Made by a program: the position numbers and the translations under genes
Origin: Aquatica leii
Taxonomy: Eukaryota > Arthropoda > Insecta > Coleoptera > Lampyridae
Length of the DNA: 64,000 nt
Assembly (NCBI GenBank): GCA_035610365.1
Contig: CM069432.1
Span: 12,772,001 to 12,836,000 of the forward strand
Direction: 5' to 3'
Notes under the pieces: model-generated
Seen by the model: only the letters and a program-made list of their open reading frames with translations
What the model was told of the DNA's origin: nothing
Databases searched by the model: none
Shown: positions 32,045 through 42,788 of the stretch, one piece after another
Layout of the letters: each line of letters starts with the position of its first letter
Position numbering within the stretch: the first letter of the stretch is position 1

Positions 32045-34105
32045 GTGTGGGGTTTACAAGATCAAAAGTTGATCTTTGTTTATGTACCACGTTTAGTAGT
32101 TGATTATCACGCATTGAACGCGCAGACATGTAAAATGAATTTTCCGATATTTACGATTGACGAGCAGTTTGAGGGATTAACGGGGTGTAAGCTGTTTACT
32201 AGTTTAGATTTGGGTAATGCAAGTGCCGTTAACGGATAGTGCTAAACAAAAAAGTGCGTTCATTACAAATGATACAACTGGACAATTCAATAGAATGATG
32301 TTCGGATTGACTAATGCCCGATATGAATTTAGCAGAATCATGGAAAAGGTTCTGGACCCTTTAGAAAGGCATGTGGCGTGCTGGTGGATTTAAATGGGAC
32401 ACAGTAACTCAAGGTGCATTCGATTATCTCAAGCATGAGTTATGCAGTGAACCAGTGTTGCAAGTGTTTGATGCAAAGGCAGAACATACGGAAGTACACA
32501 CAGATGCTAGTGCCGTGGGAATCGCTGGGATGTTGCCTCAAGCTAAGCACGCTAACGATGTAACGACCCGTAATTTATTTATCGAAAAAGCTGACTGACG
32601 AAAATCAAAGTATTCGTCCTGCAAATTAGAATTAATGGCCGTAGCTTGGACATTAAAAAAACTTAGGCATCATGTAATCGGATTATATTTTGTGTGTAAC
32701 GGATTGTGAAGCAATAGTTCACATGAATACGATGAAAATGAAAAATTTGCAAGTAGCGCGATGGTTACATTTAATTCAAGATAACGATATGCAATTAAAA
32801 CATCGAGCAGAACAAAAATGGGCCACGTAGATGTGTTATCGCGAGCTCCAGTAAAGTATTTTTAACTGTTTCTGAAGAAGATCAGATTTTGATGATGCAA
32901 AGAAGTGACGCTGCGTTAACTGAAGTCATTGAAGTGTGTAAAAACAAAAATGCATTAAACCCAAGTGAATTAAATTCACTGCGTAATTTTCAGAAGATTA
33001 ATGGTAGATTATTTAAAGAAGTTAAAGTAGGACATGAGATGCGTCAGTTGTATGTGATACCAAAATGTATGAGAAAAGCGATGTGCGTGCGTTGTCATAA
33101 CAATGCTGGACCTTTCGGATTGGACAAAACGGTGAATGCCATATTAAAATGATTTTGGTAAAAGGTCGTGTTTCGAATGCTCATCAAGAAAAATTCCAGG
33201 TAGGCGTCAGTCTGGATTTCTGCATACGCTACTAGTGGCTCATAGACCATTTTCTCGGGTGCATATGGATCATTTCAGACCGCTTATTAAGACAAAGAAA
33301 GGAAATGAGTACATTCTGGTTATAAAAGATGCGCTAACTAAATTTGTAAAATTATACGCCGTCAAGGCGTTAAGAAAATACGACTATTTTTCGACAGTTT
33401 TAGTCTACCAGTGCGACTGATAACAGATAGGGGTACTTGTTTCACATCGAAGGAATTTGGTGAATTTTGTACTAGTCTGGGTATCAAGCACACGTTGATA
33501 TCTAGTCGACATCTACAGGCCAACGGTGAAGCTGAATCAGTGATGAAGATTTTGTTACCTGTGTTGGTTACATCATTATAAGATGAAAACGAGCCATTTT
33601 GGCACACGAAGCTGAATGGAGTAGAAATAAATTTGAATTGCGCTGACAATAAGACAATAAAATGCTCTTTTTACGAAGCATTATTTGGTTATCGTCCAAA
33701 CTTTGATCATGTATTGTATGAAATGTTGCCAAGTACCCGAATCGAGAAGTTAAGGGACAAACGAGTTGTGTACGAAAAAATTCGGGATAACATAAATCAG
33801 GAACAGCAACGGTACAAGTTGAGGTATGATTCACATCACTACGAAGGTGAAAAGTTTGCTGTGGGCGACATTGTAATGATCCGAGGTGCGATTGTGAGTA
33901 CCGGACAACCGACAAAGACTTAAAATAAATACAAGGGACCGTTTGTAATCGTAGAAGTTCTTCCTAGGGATACGTATCGAATTAGCGGAATCAAAGGTAC
34001 AGGGGCTAGGCACTTTACTACGACTGTACATGTCAGTCAAGTGTACGTATACCCAGTGGTGACTTCACTGTTAGGTCATTTGGTCAATGACCCTCTAAGA
34101 AAATA
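32045..34105 (+). pseudogene. Second Ty3/gypsy pol remnant (RT, RNase H, integrase)
   Basis: Fragments run in pol order. RT: LVVDYHALNAQTCKMNFPIF and CKLFTSLDL at 32090-32215, then FITNDTTGQFNRMMFGLTNA to 32370. A deletion removes the catalytic YxDD region, because the text passes from DPLERHV straight to the connection GGFKWDTVTQGAFDYLK. RNase H: HTDASAVGIAGML, CKLELMAVAWTL, then a broken CEAIVHMNTMKMKN. Integrase: VRCHNNAGPFGLDKTV (zinc region), SRVHMDHFRPLIKTKKGNEY (first Asp), LITDRGTCFTSKEF (second Asp), HLQANGEAESVMKIL (Glu). A C-terminal GEKFAVGDIVMIRG and YKGPFVIVEVLPRDTYRISG follow. Many frame breaks and stops. No LTRs were identified; the 5' side abuts the broken copia RT. Confidence 0.85.
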
Positions 34106-36122
34106 ATAAAGATGCTACATTATATTAAAAAGATTATAAACGATAATAATCATTAACAACATCAACAACTTTTGCTGTTGGCTAAACGAGCTAGTTTTAA
34201 AGCTGCATTGACAAATCAATCAATCAAACAGTTCTACAATTCAAAAGCTAAGGCTCAACTTACATAAGTAATATTTTTTGCATCAACCTAATTTTTTTTG
34301 CCGCGACATGCACGTCAGCCGCCGACGTGACGTTTGATGGCGTTTGTCATAATATATAAATATCATATTTAATTCAATGTCAAATTCAAATTTTAATCTT
34401 TTCGAATGAAAAGTGTTTCAATAAAATAAGAATTGAAATTGCATTTTTACGTGCAAACATTTTATGAAACAGTAAAGACATTTATTTTTAAATTTTATTA
34501 AAAACCGATACTTAAATAACTGTACTTAACAAATTTATACTATAAAAGTTTGCAGAAGAAATTTTGTGTATCACACGTTCTGAAAGTATTTTGCAAGTAT
34601 TTGCATTTTGTAGGTCTCGACTTACAAAAATATGCTTATAATCTAGTGATACAAATAACTGTTGTACTTTTTTGAGTAGGATCTGATAGCAACGCACTTA
34701 TTTTTTCTTTACAAATACATTGTACTACATTATCGATCTTTTCCGTTAGGACTTTTCTCGTAAATTAATTTCTTCTTTTAACTTGAGATGTTGAACATAG
34801 ATAATACTTGTTAAAATGAATTGCAACAGTTTTTAGTCTTGTGGTAACGTAAAAGCTAATATAGATATCTATTTATGTTTATACATAATATACTTTGAAC
34901 GCCTGTATATAAGTAAACGTATTTACCAGAATTTCTTTAACCTATGCACTTTTTCAGGATTTAATCAATATAAATAATCTATTTACTAAATGAGCTATTT
35001 AATTTGCATACATTGCGGGCTGAATACTTTTGTTTTCGTAATAAATGTAGAACTGTTTAAATAATTGTTCTAATTAAGGCTAAAAATTTAAAATATTATA
35101 AGACTGATTTCATGTGTATATATAAAACTTTGCTATCGTAGGTCGTGACTTTAAAAGTGGAATTTTCTGTTTGAAAGTTATTGACTTGAGTTTGACGTAT
35201 AATAGTGGCAACTATTGTTACAGTTATGCGTTAACTGCAGTAGAACTCTATGATTATAATTTGTTTATTTGATCATCTGATCATTTTCTATTTTTTTACA
35301 AATAGTTAATAAATATATTTTATTTTTTTATTGTGTAGTATTGGAATAATGTTCATAAATCGTGTTATGTGCAAAAGTTAAAACAATGACACTTGCCTGA
35401 AATAAAGTAACATAAACGAAGTTATGCCGGTGCTCAGTGTTATATTCAAAATTCAAATCAAAGGGCGCCAAGAAGGAGTACAGCTCAATGGACTAGAGGC
35501 CCTTGCCAACCAAGAGAGCTTTAAATGGATACACTCAAATGGGACTTACCTTAAGAGTGTATTACACGAAAAATCTGATCAAAAATTCACATACGCGAAG
35601 GCCGATTGAATAAAACCTTTGTTACATTTAACAATTTAACATTTATTACATAATTAAAATGAAGTTAGACAAGGAATAAATCAGGAAATTACATTAAAAC
35701 TTTAAATCAATTTGACGCAAATAAAATCTTAAATTAAAACAAACTAAATTACATTTTTAAAGAAAAAAAATAATGCATGGCCGTGTACGCATAATAAAAA
35801 CAAAAAGATACTTAAGAAAATAAAATGAATTCCGTTTACTGTATAAAACAAACTTGACAATCTTAGAAATATGGTACTACGTTAAATAAAACTATTTTTC
35901 TTTCTTGCTTTTACTTTATATGTCGATACAACACTTTAGACGTTGGTTACATTACGTATTTTACTTTTGTTTAATAATAATAATTAAAAAAAAATTTAAT
36001 TAGCACACATGAAGGGTTTGAATCATCGAAATATTCAATAACCATCAAAGCTTTTTAGTCACTGAATCGCGAATAAATAACTTAATCTGTAATCAATAAA
36101 TACCTTGATTGTTTGTTCATAG
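34106..36122. other. AT-rich stretch with one uncertain ORF
   Basis: 34106-34450 may include the 3' non-coding part of the gypsy remnant, but no LTR pair was seen. 34450-35400 is AT-rich with chance ORFs. 35424-35609 is listed separately. 35610-36122 is AT-rich and ends in the pyrimidine-rich acceptor of the candidate exon at 36123. Confidence 0.4.
35424..35609 (+). CDS. Uncertain 61-codon ORF, possible exon
   Basis: ATG-initiated ORF with balanced codon use and GC content above its surroundings (GRQEGVQLNGLEALANQESF, then KWIHSNGTYLKSVL). An acceptor-like GCTCAG precedes position 35439, and AATAAA overlaps the region right after the stop (TGAATAAAACC). It could be a terminal exon, a fragment of a transposon protein or chance. 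I do not recognise it. Confidence 0.22.
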   Translation: MPVLSVIFKIQIKGRQEGVQLNGLEALANQESFKWIHSNGTYLKSVLHEKSDQKFTYAKAD

Positions 36123-36301
36123 GCGAGCTCCTGGTTAGGCCAGTTGACGTCGTCCGGAACCTCGATAGGGTACCACAACCATATGAACAATTTACCAACG
36201 GAAGATTTCTCAATGATGCGCCATCAAGGCGAAAAATGGAATTGCGAAACACAAACTTACGCACAAACCCACGATACGCTAATACAAAATCAAACCAGTG
36301 A
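36123..36301 (+). CDS. Candidate terminal coding exon of a host gene
   Basis: The acceptor TTGATTGTTTGTTCATAG ends at 36122. The exon begins GC|GAG, so it needs one base from the previous exon (phase 1); the candidate exon at 22792-22873 supplies exactly one G. The frame reads ELLVRPVDVVRNLDRVPQPY, then EQFTNGRFLNDAPSRRKMEL and a basic, polar tail to a TGA at 36299. Codon use and GC content contrast with the neighbouring AT-rich sequence. AATAAA occurs 6 bp after the stop. I do not recognise the protein, and other exons may lie between. The evidence is splice consensus, composition, phase and the polyadenylation signal. Confidence 0.4.
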
Positions 36302-36306
36302 AATTC

Positions 36307-36312
36307 AATAAA
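36307..36312 (+). terminator. Polyadenylation signal AATAAA
   Basis: AATAAA 6 bp downstream of the stop at 36301, followed by TGTTTTACAAAAT. It supports the idea that the preceding frame is a terminal exon, although AATAAA is frequent by chance in AT-rich DNA. Confidence 0.3.
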
Positions 36313-36741
36313 TCGTAATTGTTTTACAAAATAGAAAAGTTTTTCCACTTGATCAAACTATTCACTGTTCCATTATTAATGACTTCCGCGGTAATTCTTC
36401 ATCTAAAGCAAAGGGTGAATTTCACACCCGCGATATCTGAAACATTTCAAACGACTATCAATTAACTAACTTCCTTCTATCACCAAAATCACTTATATAT
36501 ATATCTACTTATTCGACCACCATTTCCACAATGGCTGTGTTCAAAACTTCATGAAAGATAATCATACCACCAAGAAGTGCAAAGAAGATGCAAACAGATT
36601 TAGTTAAGTCACGAAAGTAGTGTCGGGCCACGGTGTTTGTTTCTGCGTAAAAATGTCAATTTGACAAATACCTGTGATAAGAGTATTTTGTAGTTTCAAT
36701 GCTATGATGTGATTAGAGTAATTTGTATTTTGTATTCTGCC

Positions 36742-36818
36742 CAGTCCCGAACACGGATACACAAAAGTTTACTTTATTTGTTGAGCGCAGCCCGACTTCG
36801 CCCTTATGAACGGCCCTG
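36742..36818 (-). mobile_element. hAT terminal fragment
   Basis: The reverse complement from 36818 starts CAGGGCCGTTCATAAGGGCG then AAGTCGGGCTG. It parallels the hAT left end at 14454 (CAGTCCCGCGCCGTACATAAG...GGCAAAGTCG). The other side begins CAGTCCCGAACACGG at 36742, so the whole may be a very short CAG...CTG unit or the fused ends of a deleted hAT. A related GC-rich patch lies at 37010-37060. Confidence 0.5.
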
Positions 36819-36829
36819 AATAATAAATA

Positions 36830-38449
36830 CAAAAAATATGAATGTACGTTTTTAGAACTTACTAAACATTTTACAATTGAATTAATAATAAAGATTAACT
36901 TTTCTAATTGCTGGTAAACTGTTAATATTTTATAATATTCGTTTATACTGTTAAATAAGTACATACCTGAATAAAATTATAAATTATACGTTAGAAGTTT
37001 AAGTTAGGGCGCACCATAGTACCTAGCGCCTGTGGCCACTGCTTGTGTCGCCCTATAGGACAAAGCGTTTCTGCTGTTCCGTAAGCTTTGTTTGATTTTT
37101 GTACTTCTTTCGTGAAAGACTAGGTATTTTGATTTGTTTCATTTATTGAGATTTAGTTCTTAATCATTAGTGGTATTATAACACAATCCTGCATAGCAAT
37201 TTTAAAATTATTTAACGTTTTTAAATGCATCTTATTTTAATTGCATTTTATAATTACTTGTTAAGTACAAACGCACTTAAGTTCATTTAGGTCTATTATT
37301 GTTGTCATAATTGCAGATTGCATTTTAATTTATTAATTTTGTCAGTCATAAAGATTTGGGTTGTAAGTCAATATTGCTATAATTTTAAGTAAGTTCTGTT
37401 TAATTTAGAATTTTTGAGATTATCATTTGTGTTTGATGACCCTAGTTAGAACGTTCTTTTTTGTTGAATTTATTGTGCGTAATGTTTATTTAATTGTATC
37501 TTTGTACAGTTCATTATGATTCTTGGGTATCCTTCTTGAAAAATGTTTTGTCATTATTTTGAATATTTGGTAGAAGAAAACCAAGTTGAAATATGCCAGA
37601 AAGTTTGTTTGGGAAGATAAAATCTCTGATTGGACCCGAAAACAAAATGTGGCAATAACGCGAGCCTCTTTGGCGCTAAGTTAGGTAGTGTAAAGTAAGG
37701 TAATATGAGTTTCTAAAGTAAGATGAAACGTCTAGTTTTGTTATAATAACGTTTTTACTCATTTACTAAATTTTAATTCAAGTGTTTCCGTTTTATTATG
37801 TGTGGAAATTTAGTTTTGTTTAATACGTAATGAAACATCAGTTTTTAAATAGATTCTTTAACCGTCCTATCAGCTTGTCCTACACCCACATTGCTCGCCC
37901 TCCTCAAAATAATCATCTACATAGATCCCTGAATCAAAAGTCACATTGTCCGAGTTTCTGAAAACCCCAGATATTTATAAGCTTCCATTGATCCCATTTT
38001 TCCGTTTGTTTGGCAAATAATTGAAAAAGCACATTCAACTTCATATTTTTTAAGTTTGTGAATTATTGCTTATTATGGTTTTGCATAACGACCTATTTTG
38101 TTTTGTATTTTGCGTTTTATCAAATAAAAACAACGAAACTCGTATGCTTAGCAAACTCTATTTTTTTAAAGAATCAATAAAATGTACCTATGCTACGTTT
38201 AATTTTAAGTTTCTAATAAGTAACTGTTTATTTAATTACGTGGTCAAACGTCTTTGCATAAATTTTGTCAATTTTGCGTCTTGTGCTATTTTAGTTGCTT
38301 TTTTTAAACATTTTATTTGTAGATAAGTCACGTATTTACGATTTGTGTTTGCTTACAATTTTGTCCTCTGCATTCTTATTGTCAAATTGTTTATGTACCT
38401 AATTTTTCTAAATTGATAAGAGATTCAGAATGGTTTGTGCAACCCGGTT
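36830..38449. other. AT-rich stretch without recognised genes
   Basis: Apart from the hAT-like patch near 37010-37060 (AGGGCGCACC... TGTCGCCCTATAGG), no element or gene is recognised. The ORF at 38066-38326 is Phe/Leu/Asn-rich without motifs. Confidence 0.4.
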
Positions 38450-39130
38450 TTAAATAATCATTGATTTTATTTGAACGTTGATTTCGAAGTTTGTAATTAC
38501 ATACAATTTTATGCAACCGACCCTTAAACATTAGTCGATCAAAGCAACGTAAATTAAATAAGTATTTTTTTATGCTTGGGCTACAATTATTGAAGCCCAT
38601 GTCAATATGTAACGTGATGTCGCAACCTCCACTTTTTTTCATATACAGATTTAACGTGCAAAAAGGCTCGCGTGGTTATAAGCCGCGGTTTAGTACTGAT
38701 TGAATGGTTAACGTGTACGACGTGTTCTAAGTGAAACGTTATATGTCGTACATAATTTTTGAAAGATGCAAAAAATAGTGTAAAACCTATTTTTAAAATT
38801 CGTAAAACTATCAGAAGAAAAAGTTGAAGTAAGATTTAGTTACAATGGAATAACGAAATTTTGTATTACATTAAATTGCTTCTTGAACTCGAATTCTTAA
38901 CATTCTCTTTAACAAATGCATTAGATTTAACTCAAATGTGTTTGGAATCGACTTCAAAAAAGGATTTCATGAAAATAAAAATTTCATCGTTTAATTGCAA
39001 ATAGATTAAATCATTTTTTACTTTTTAGTGCATTTTATTTGATGCATTTTTTAAAAACATTAAAAATGCATTTCCTACCTATGTAAATTTGAGAGTTTGA
39101 TTATTTTCTTACGGAACCTATCATAAAAAT
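38450..39130 (+). repeat. Interspersed repeat family X, copy 1
   Basis: Matches 50940-51640 in the same orientation over several blocks. Shared text includes GGCTACAATTATT.AAGCCCATG, TTTAACGTG.AAAA.GGCT.GCGT, GTTTA.TACTGATTGA, the block ending in AGTGTA.AA..TATTTTTAAAA, and a later block ATGTGTTTGG.ATCGACTTC followed by AAATTTGAGAGTTTGATTAT. No coding content. The nature of the element is unknown. Confidence 0.65.
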
Positions 39131-39640
39131 TTGACTAAATTGAAATCGGATCACTAATAAGTTACCCTATTTTTATAAAAAAAGAATCAAAATCGGTCAG
39201 CGTTGCATTAAAAAATATATATTCCAACGAATTGACAACCGCTTTCTTTTTTTGAAGCTGCTTGAAAAAACTGGTGTGGTCACTACACGACTTTCCTATA
39301 ACAAATGATGAAGAAATATCTACATATTTTTTTTAAGGTTATGTGGTCATAAAACCATTTTGAAGTGATATGTATACGTTTGCAATGATTTCCTAGCATG
39401 CTATAATTTTTTTGAAATTTTTTTCCTTGATTTCATTATCATATCGACTAACCCTTATCTTTGTGCGCCCCTTTAGTAAATCAGTAAAAAAAATCGTCGC
39501 AGGCAGGATTTCAAACTATATTTTGATAAAACCAAGAGGATATGAAAATCCAGCTCCACAGAAAAACTCAAATTACTAGGACTTTTGGTTCGAGAGTTAT
39601 CGTGGGTACATCGTTACTCACAGACAGACACCCAACATTT
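39131..39640 (+). repeat. Relics of RTE-type 3' ends
   Basis: At 39185-39255 the text AAATCGGTC...CCAACGAATTGACAACCGCT..TTTTTTGAAG resembles the common insect repeat end with ACGAATTGAGAACC and CTCCTTTTTTGAAGTCGG. A reverse copy is at 50230-50350. A second relic at 39475-39640 has TTCGAGAGTTATCGTGGGTA and CTCACAGACAGACACC, another frequent insect repeat end. Neither keeps coding sequence. Confidence 0.5.
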
Positions 39641-40294
39641 TTTTGTCACAAATACATTTTTCTGATTCAGGAGACCTTGAAACGTAAAATTATGCAAACA
39701 AAAATTGCCATCGCTATACTTTTCTTTTAGAAAAATAAAAACAAGTGGGTATGTGATACAGTAAATGCTTTGTTTTGTTTCTCATGTTTATTGTTTTTTC
39801 CGATAAAACTATTTTAAAAAACATAGCCCGACGTCATGAGACGCCACTGGATTACATAGACGTTTTTGTTTCTTTTACTACACCTGCAGTTTTAAAACTA
39901 GTCAAAATATTTAAATAATCTGAAACGATGGTCAACATTTTGTTTTGTCCAAATAATTATAATGTTTCGTCAGATTTGAATATACGTTTTCGTAGGGTCG
40001 TCTAGAGAAAATTTGGGCTCAAGACTATTTTTCTACTGCACACGTACTATCTGAACCTTAAACCTTACCCGATCTTACGAGTCTCCACTGCTGCGTTTAT
40101 AATTATAAAAAGTTTGATTTCAATATTGTTTTAATATTCTGTCAGGTGCAAAAAATGTTATCAAGAATTTGTCTCAAAATTGACACCAAATGTTTTTACT
40201 CGGTCAGTAGTAACGTGGGTTAAATCAAAAATAGAAATTTGCGAATATTTGGGAATCTCAAAGGTAAATATGATAATCATTGGGTAATGAAGGT
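39641..40294. other. AT-rich stretch without recognised genes
   Basis: No gene, repeat end or promoter recognised between the repeat relics and the Tc1-like fragment. Confidence 0.4.
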
Positions 40295-40888
40295 CGTACG
40301 GTAACCCTTCGAACAGTTTGCTGTCAAATTAAAAGTTTGAGATTACAATCTTATCGGCCACATCTTGTGCTGCCACTGACGGCTCAACACCGACATCATC
40401 GTTTAGAGTGGTGTATGAATCTTGATTCTGTTTGGGAATGCATGATGACCGTATGAAAGCTAGACAATGACATGTGGAACGGCGCAATGTTCAATTTTTT
40501 GATGAGCGGCATAAACACTACACTGAGGGGATTATAGTGTCGGTCCTCTAGTTTAAAGGAGCAAGTTTCGTTTGGTATTCATCCGAGATAATATGAAAGC
40601 CTGACGATATCTTAACGAAGTGGTAGAACCCCATATTTTTTTCCCATTTCTTCAGCAGTTAGTAGACTCACTTTCAGCAGGACTTTCCGCCTATTGAACA
40701 CGTGTGGGACATTATGGATAGAAGACTGAGGAACTTAACACATCTTCCACAGACACAGGAAGCTTTCCGGTATGAATTGCAAGTTGCTTGGCATACGGTA
40801 ACTCAAGAGGAATTTGACCACCTGCTGGAATCGATGCCACGAATAGTGTTCTTTTCCTTTGAAATTTTAATCATTTACTATCTCTGAG
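40295..40888 (+). pseudogene. Tc1-like (Tc1/mariner) transposase fragment
   Basis: The DNA-binding/core boundary is readable as TVTLRTVCCQIKSLRLQSYR followed by PHLVLPLTAQHRHHRLEWCM (40300-40425). Further on, in another frame, the C-terminal catalytic part reads FPPIEHVWDIMDRRLRNLTH, then QTQEAFRYELQVAW and EFDHLLESMPRI (40685-40848). The IEHVWD segment corresponds to the NPIEHVWD region carrying the last catalytic residue of Tc1 transposases. The middle of the core is scrambled by indels. No terminal repeats were found. Tc1 transposases insert at TA sites; this one is dead. Confidence 0.82.
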
Positions 40889-40968
40889 TAGTTAATCCTT
40901 CTGCCAAGTTTGGTCACAAAATTTCCACCTCTTTTTGCTGTTGCAACTTCAATTTCACAGAGTATATT

Positions 40969-41103
40969 GAAACGTTCGAGAAGTTATTCGCAACTTTGAG
41001 AGCTTTCGCAAGGTTTTCTAGAACGTTCACCGAAAGATGCAGAACATACGAGAACGTTTTGTCACAATGTATAAATACTGAACAAACAAATCGTAGGTCA
41101 GTT
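40969..41103 (+). promoter_or_regulatory. Heat-shock-type promoter (HSE array, TATA box, initiator)
   Basis: First cluster: GAA 40969, TTC 40975, GAA 40980 and TTC 40987, including the perfect pair TTCGAGAA. Second cluster: TTC 41016, GAA 41021 and TTC 41026 form a perfect three-unit heat-shock element (TTCTAGAACGTTC), extended by GAA at 41032, 41042 and 41052 at 10-bp steps. TATAAATA is at 41070-41077 and TCAGTT at 41098-41103, which puts the initiator A (41100) 30 bp after the TATA box. This is a textbook arrangement for an HSF-driven insect promoter. AATAAA 50 bp further on and TCTGGTACGTGA near 41204 would also fit an LTR (U3-R-U5) and a primer-binding site, so an LTR promoter is an alternative. 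Confidence 0.65.
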
Positions 41104-42788
41104 ATTTCCGTAATGCGAAGACAGCAGTGTTAAGAAGATTATTCAAGTCTAAATAAATAAGTCGTTAACGCGTGTGAGATAAATCTACGGTGAATAATCT
41201 GGTACGTGACTTTAACGTAAATAAGTGTTAAACAAGTGTGTGACTTGATCTTATCTTCGTGTCAGTGATAGCGCTATATATAAATTATACTCTAAGTGTT
41301 TTTATTAAATATTATTAGATTTAATTAGTTCGGTTAATTTAAAAGTGTACATATTTTTAGTATAAGTAAAAATATTTTTAGTAGTTTAAATAAATTAGTT
41401 TTAATAATAAAATTCGCTATACTATTTATGACTAATGCAAATAGTAAATTATAATGCAATCTTGGTTTACTATAATAATAGACCTAAATGAAAACTCAAG
41501 TGCATTTGTACTCAACTAGTACTTATAAAATGAAATTCAAAAACTTTTCAAATCGCATACTAAATGAAAAGAAAACAAAATCTAATGATCGTTGCGTTGC
41601 TTAATTACTAATTGCTGACAGAAGTAGATAAAGTTGCAGAAATCAAAACACATATATGTATATTTACCAAAAATTCTCTATGAAAACTATACAACTAATT
41701 TAAGACGCTTTGCAATCATGTATGTACCAACGTGATGCTATTTATAATAATTCTTTATCTTTCAAATATTTGTACGCATACTCAATTCAAACAAAAAAAT
41801 CACAAAATTAACTTACATTATCAGTTAAAAACCAATTAATCGTTTAAGATATAGATAATATTTCATTATCAGTTAATTTTGATTAAAAAAATAAGTAGCG
41901 TACAGAATTGCTCAAATATTTCATGAAAATAAATGTGCTAGTTGTAAAATTTGCGCGCTTTTTCGTATTGTAATGATGTTTCAAAATCACGTTTGGGTTC
42001 CTTCAGGTATGTTACTTTTTCAAGTGTACCACAATTTTACGATTTATTCATGTTATTCAATGAGTTGTCACTAACAAATTTAAAAATTATTAGTTCAAAA
42101 TTTTTAATTACTTTCATAATTTTCTATTATCAGAGAATATTATTTTTTGAGCTTCATAAAACAAGTGATTTTGTTTAGGCAAATCAAACGTTGAATTAGT
42201 TTTTTTTGTCTTAAATATAAACACGAGTTATTGTTCCAGAACTCAAAAAAAAAAAAAAATTGTCATTAATATGTAAACATTCAAGTAATACCTTTTTCTT
42301 TTTCTTTTTTACTCTTAATCGTATTATCAGTACGCGTTAGGAACCTTATCGTATTGGAGTACAGATCGAGATTGTAAATTCAAGAACAAACCGTTTTGGC
42401 AAACATACTTTAAAATTCCGTTTGTTTTAGTCAGTCAATTTAAAGTTTACAGAAGTCTTCGTTTAGGTGATATCAACCATTTCGACATGATTTTTCGTAT
42501 ACAAATTTATCTAGATTTTTTCATTACTTAGTGTGCTAGTTTCATTAAGGCTTATCTTTTTGCTGCGGAATGAAATCTGAATCGTAGTACGTTTTATATC
42601 CATTTTTGTGTGATTCTGTTTCTTAAATAAAATAGTAAATTATGTAAACAGAAAGTGAACATTAAATGTATATTAGCATATATTATCTACATCTACAAAA
42701 ATGTTAATTTTTTAAAGCCTATAGCAAGCATCCAAAATGAAATAATTCTAAAGTCAATGATTTGATTTGGATTTAATGTTAAAGTCAA
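41104..42788. other. Sequence downstream of the heat-shock-type promoter, no ORF
   Basis: No coding frame longer than chance follows the promoter. 41104-41290 is less AT-rich, with purine/A-rich leader-like text and donor-like words (AAGTGTGTGAC near 41235). The rest is AT-rich. The ORF at 41951-42178 has no motif. An A-run lies at 42245-42260. Confidence 0.4.

Noticed and set aside
38066..38326. 86-codon plus-strand ORF as a membrane protein gene
   Set aside because: Low-complexity Phe/Leu/Asn composition expected in AT-rich DNA, with no start context, splice or conservation evidence.
42281..42310. Possible terminator or functional T-rich site
   Set aside because: Simple T/C-rich tract, a common low-complexity feature in this window.
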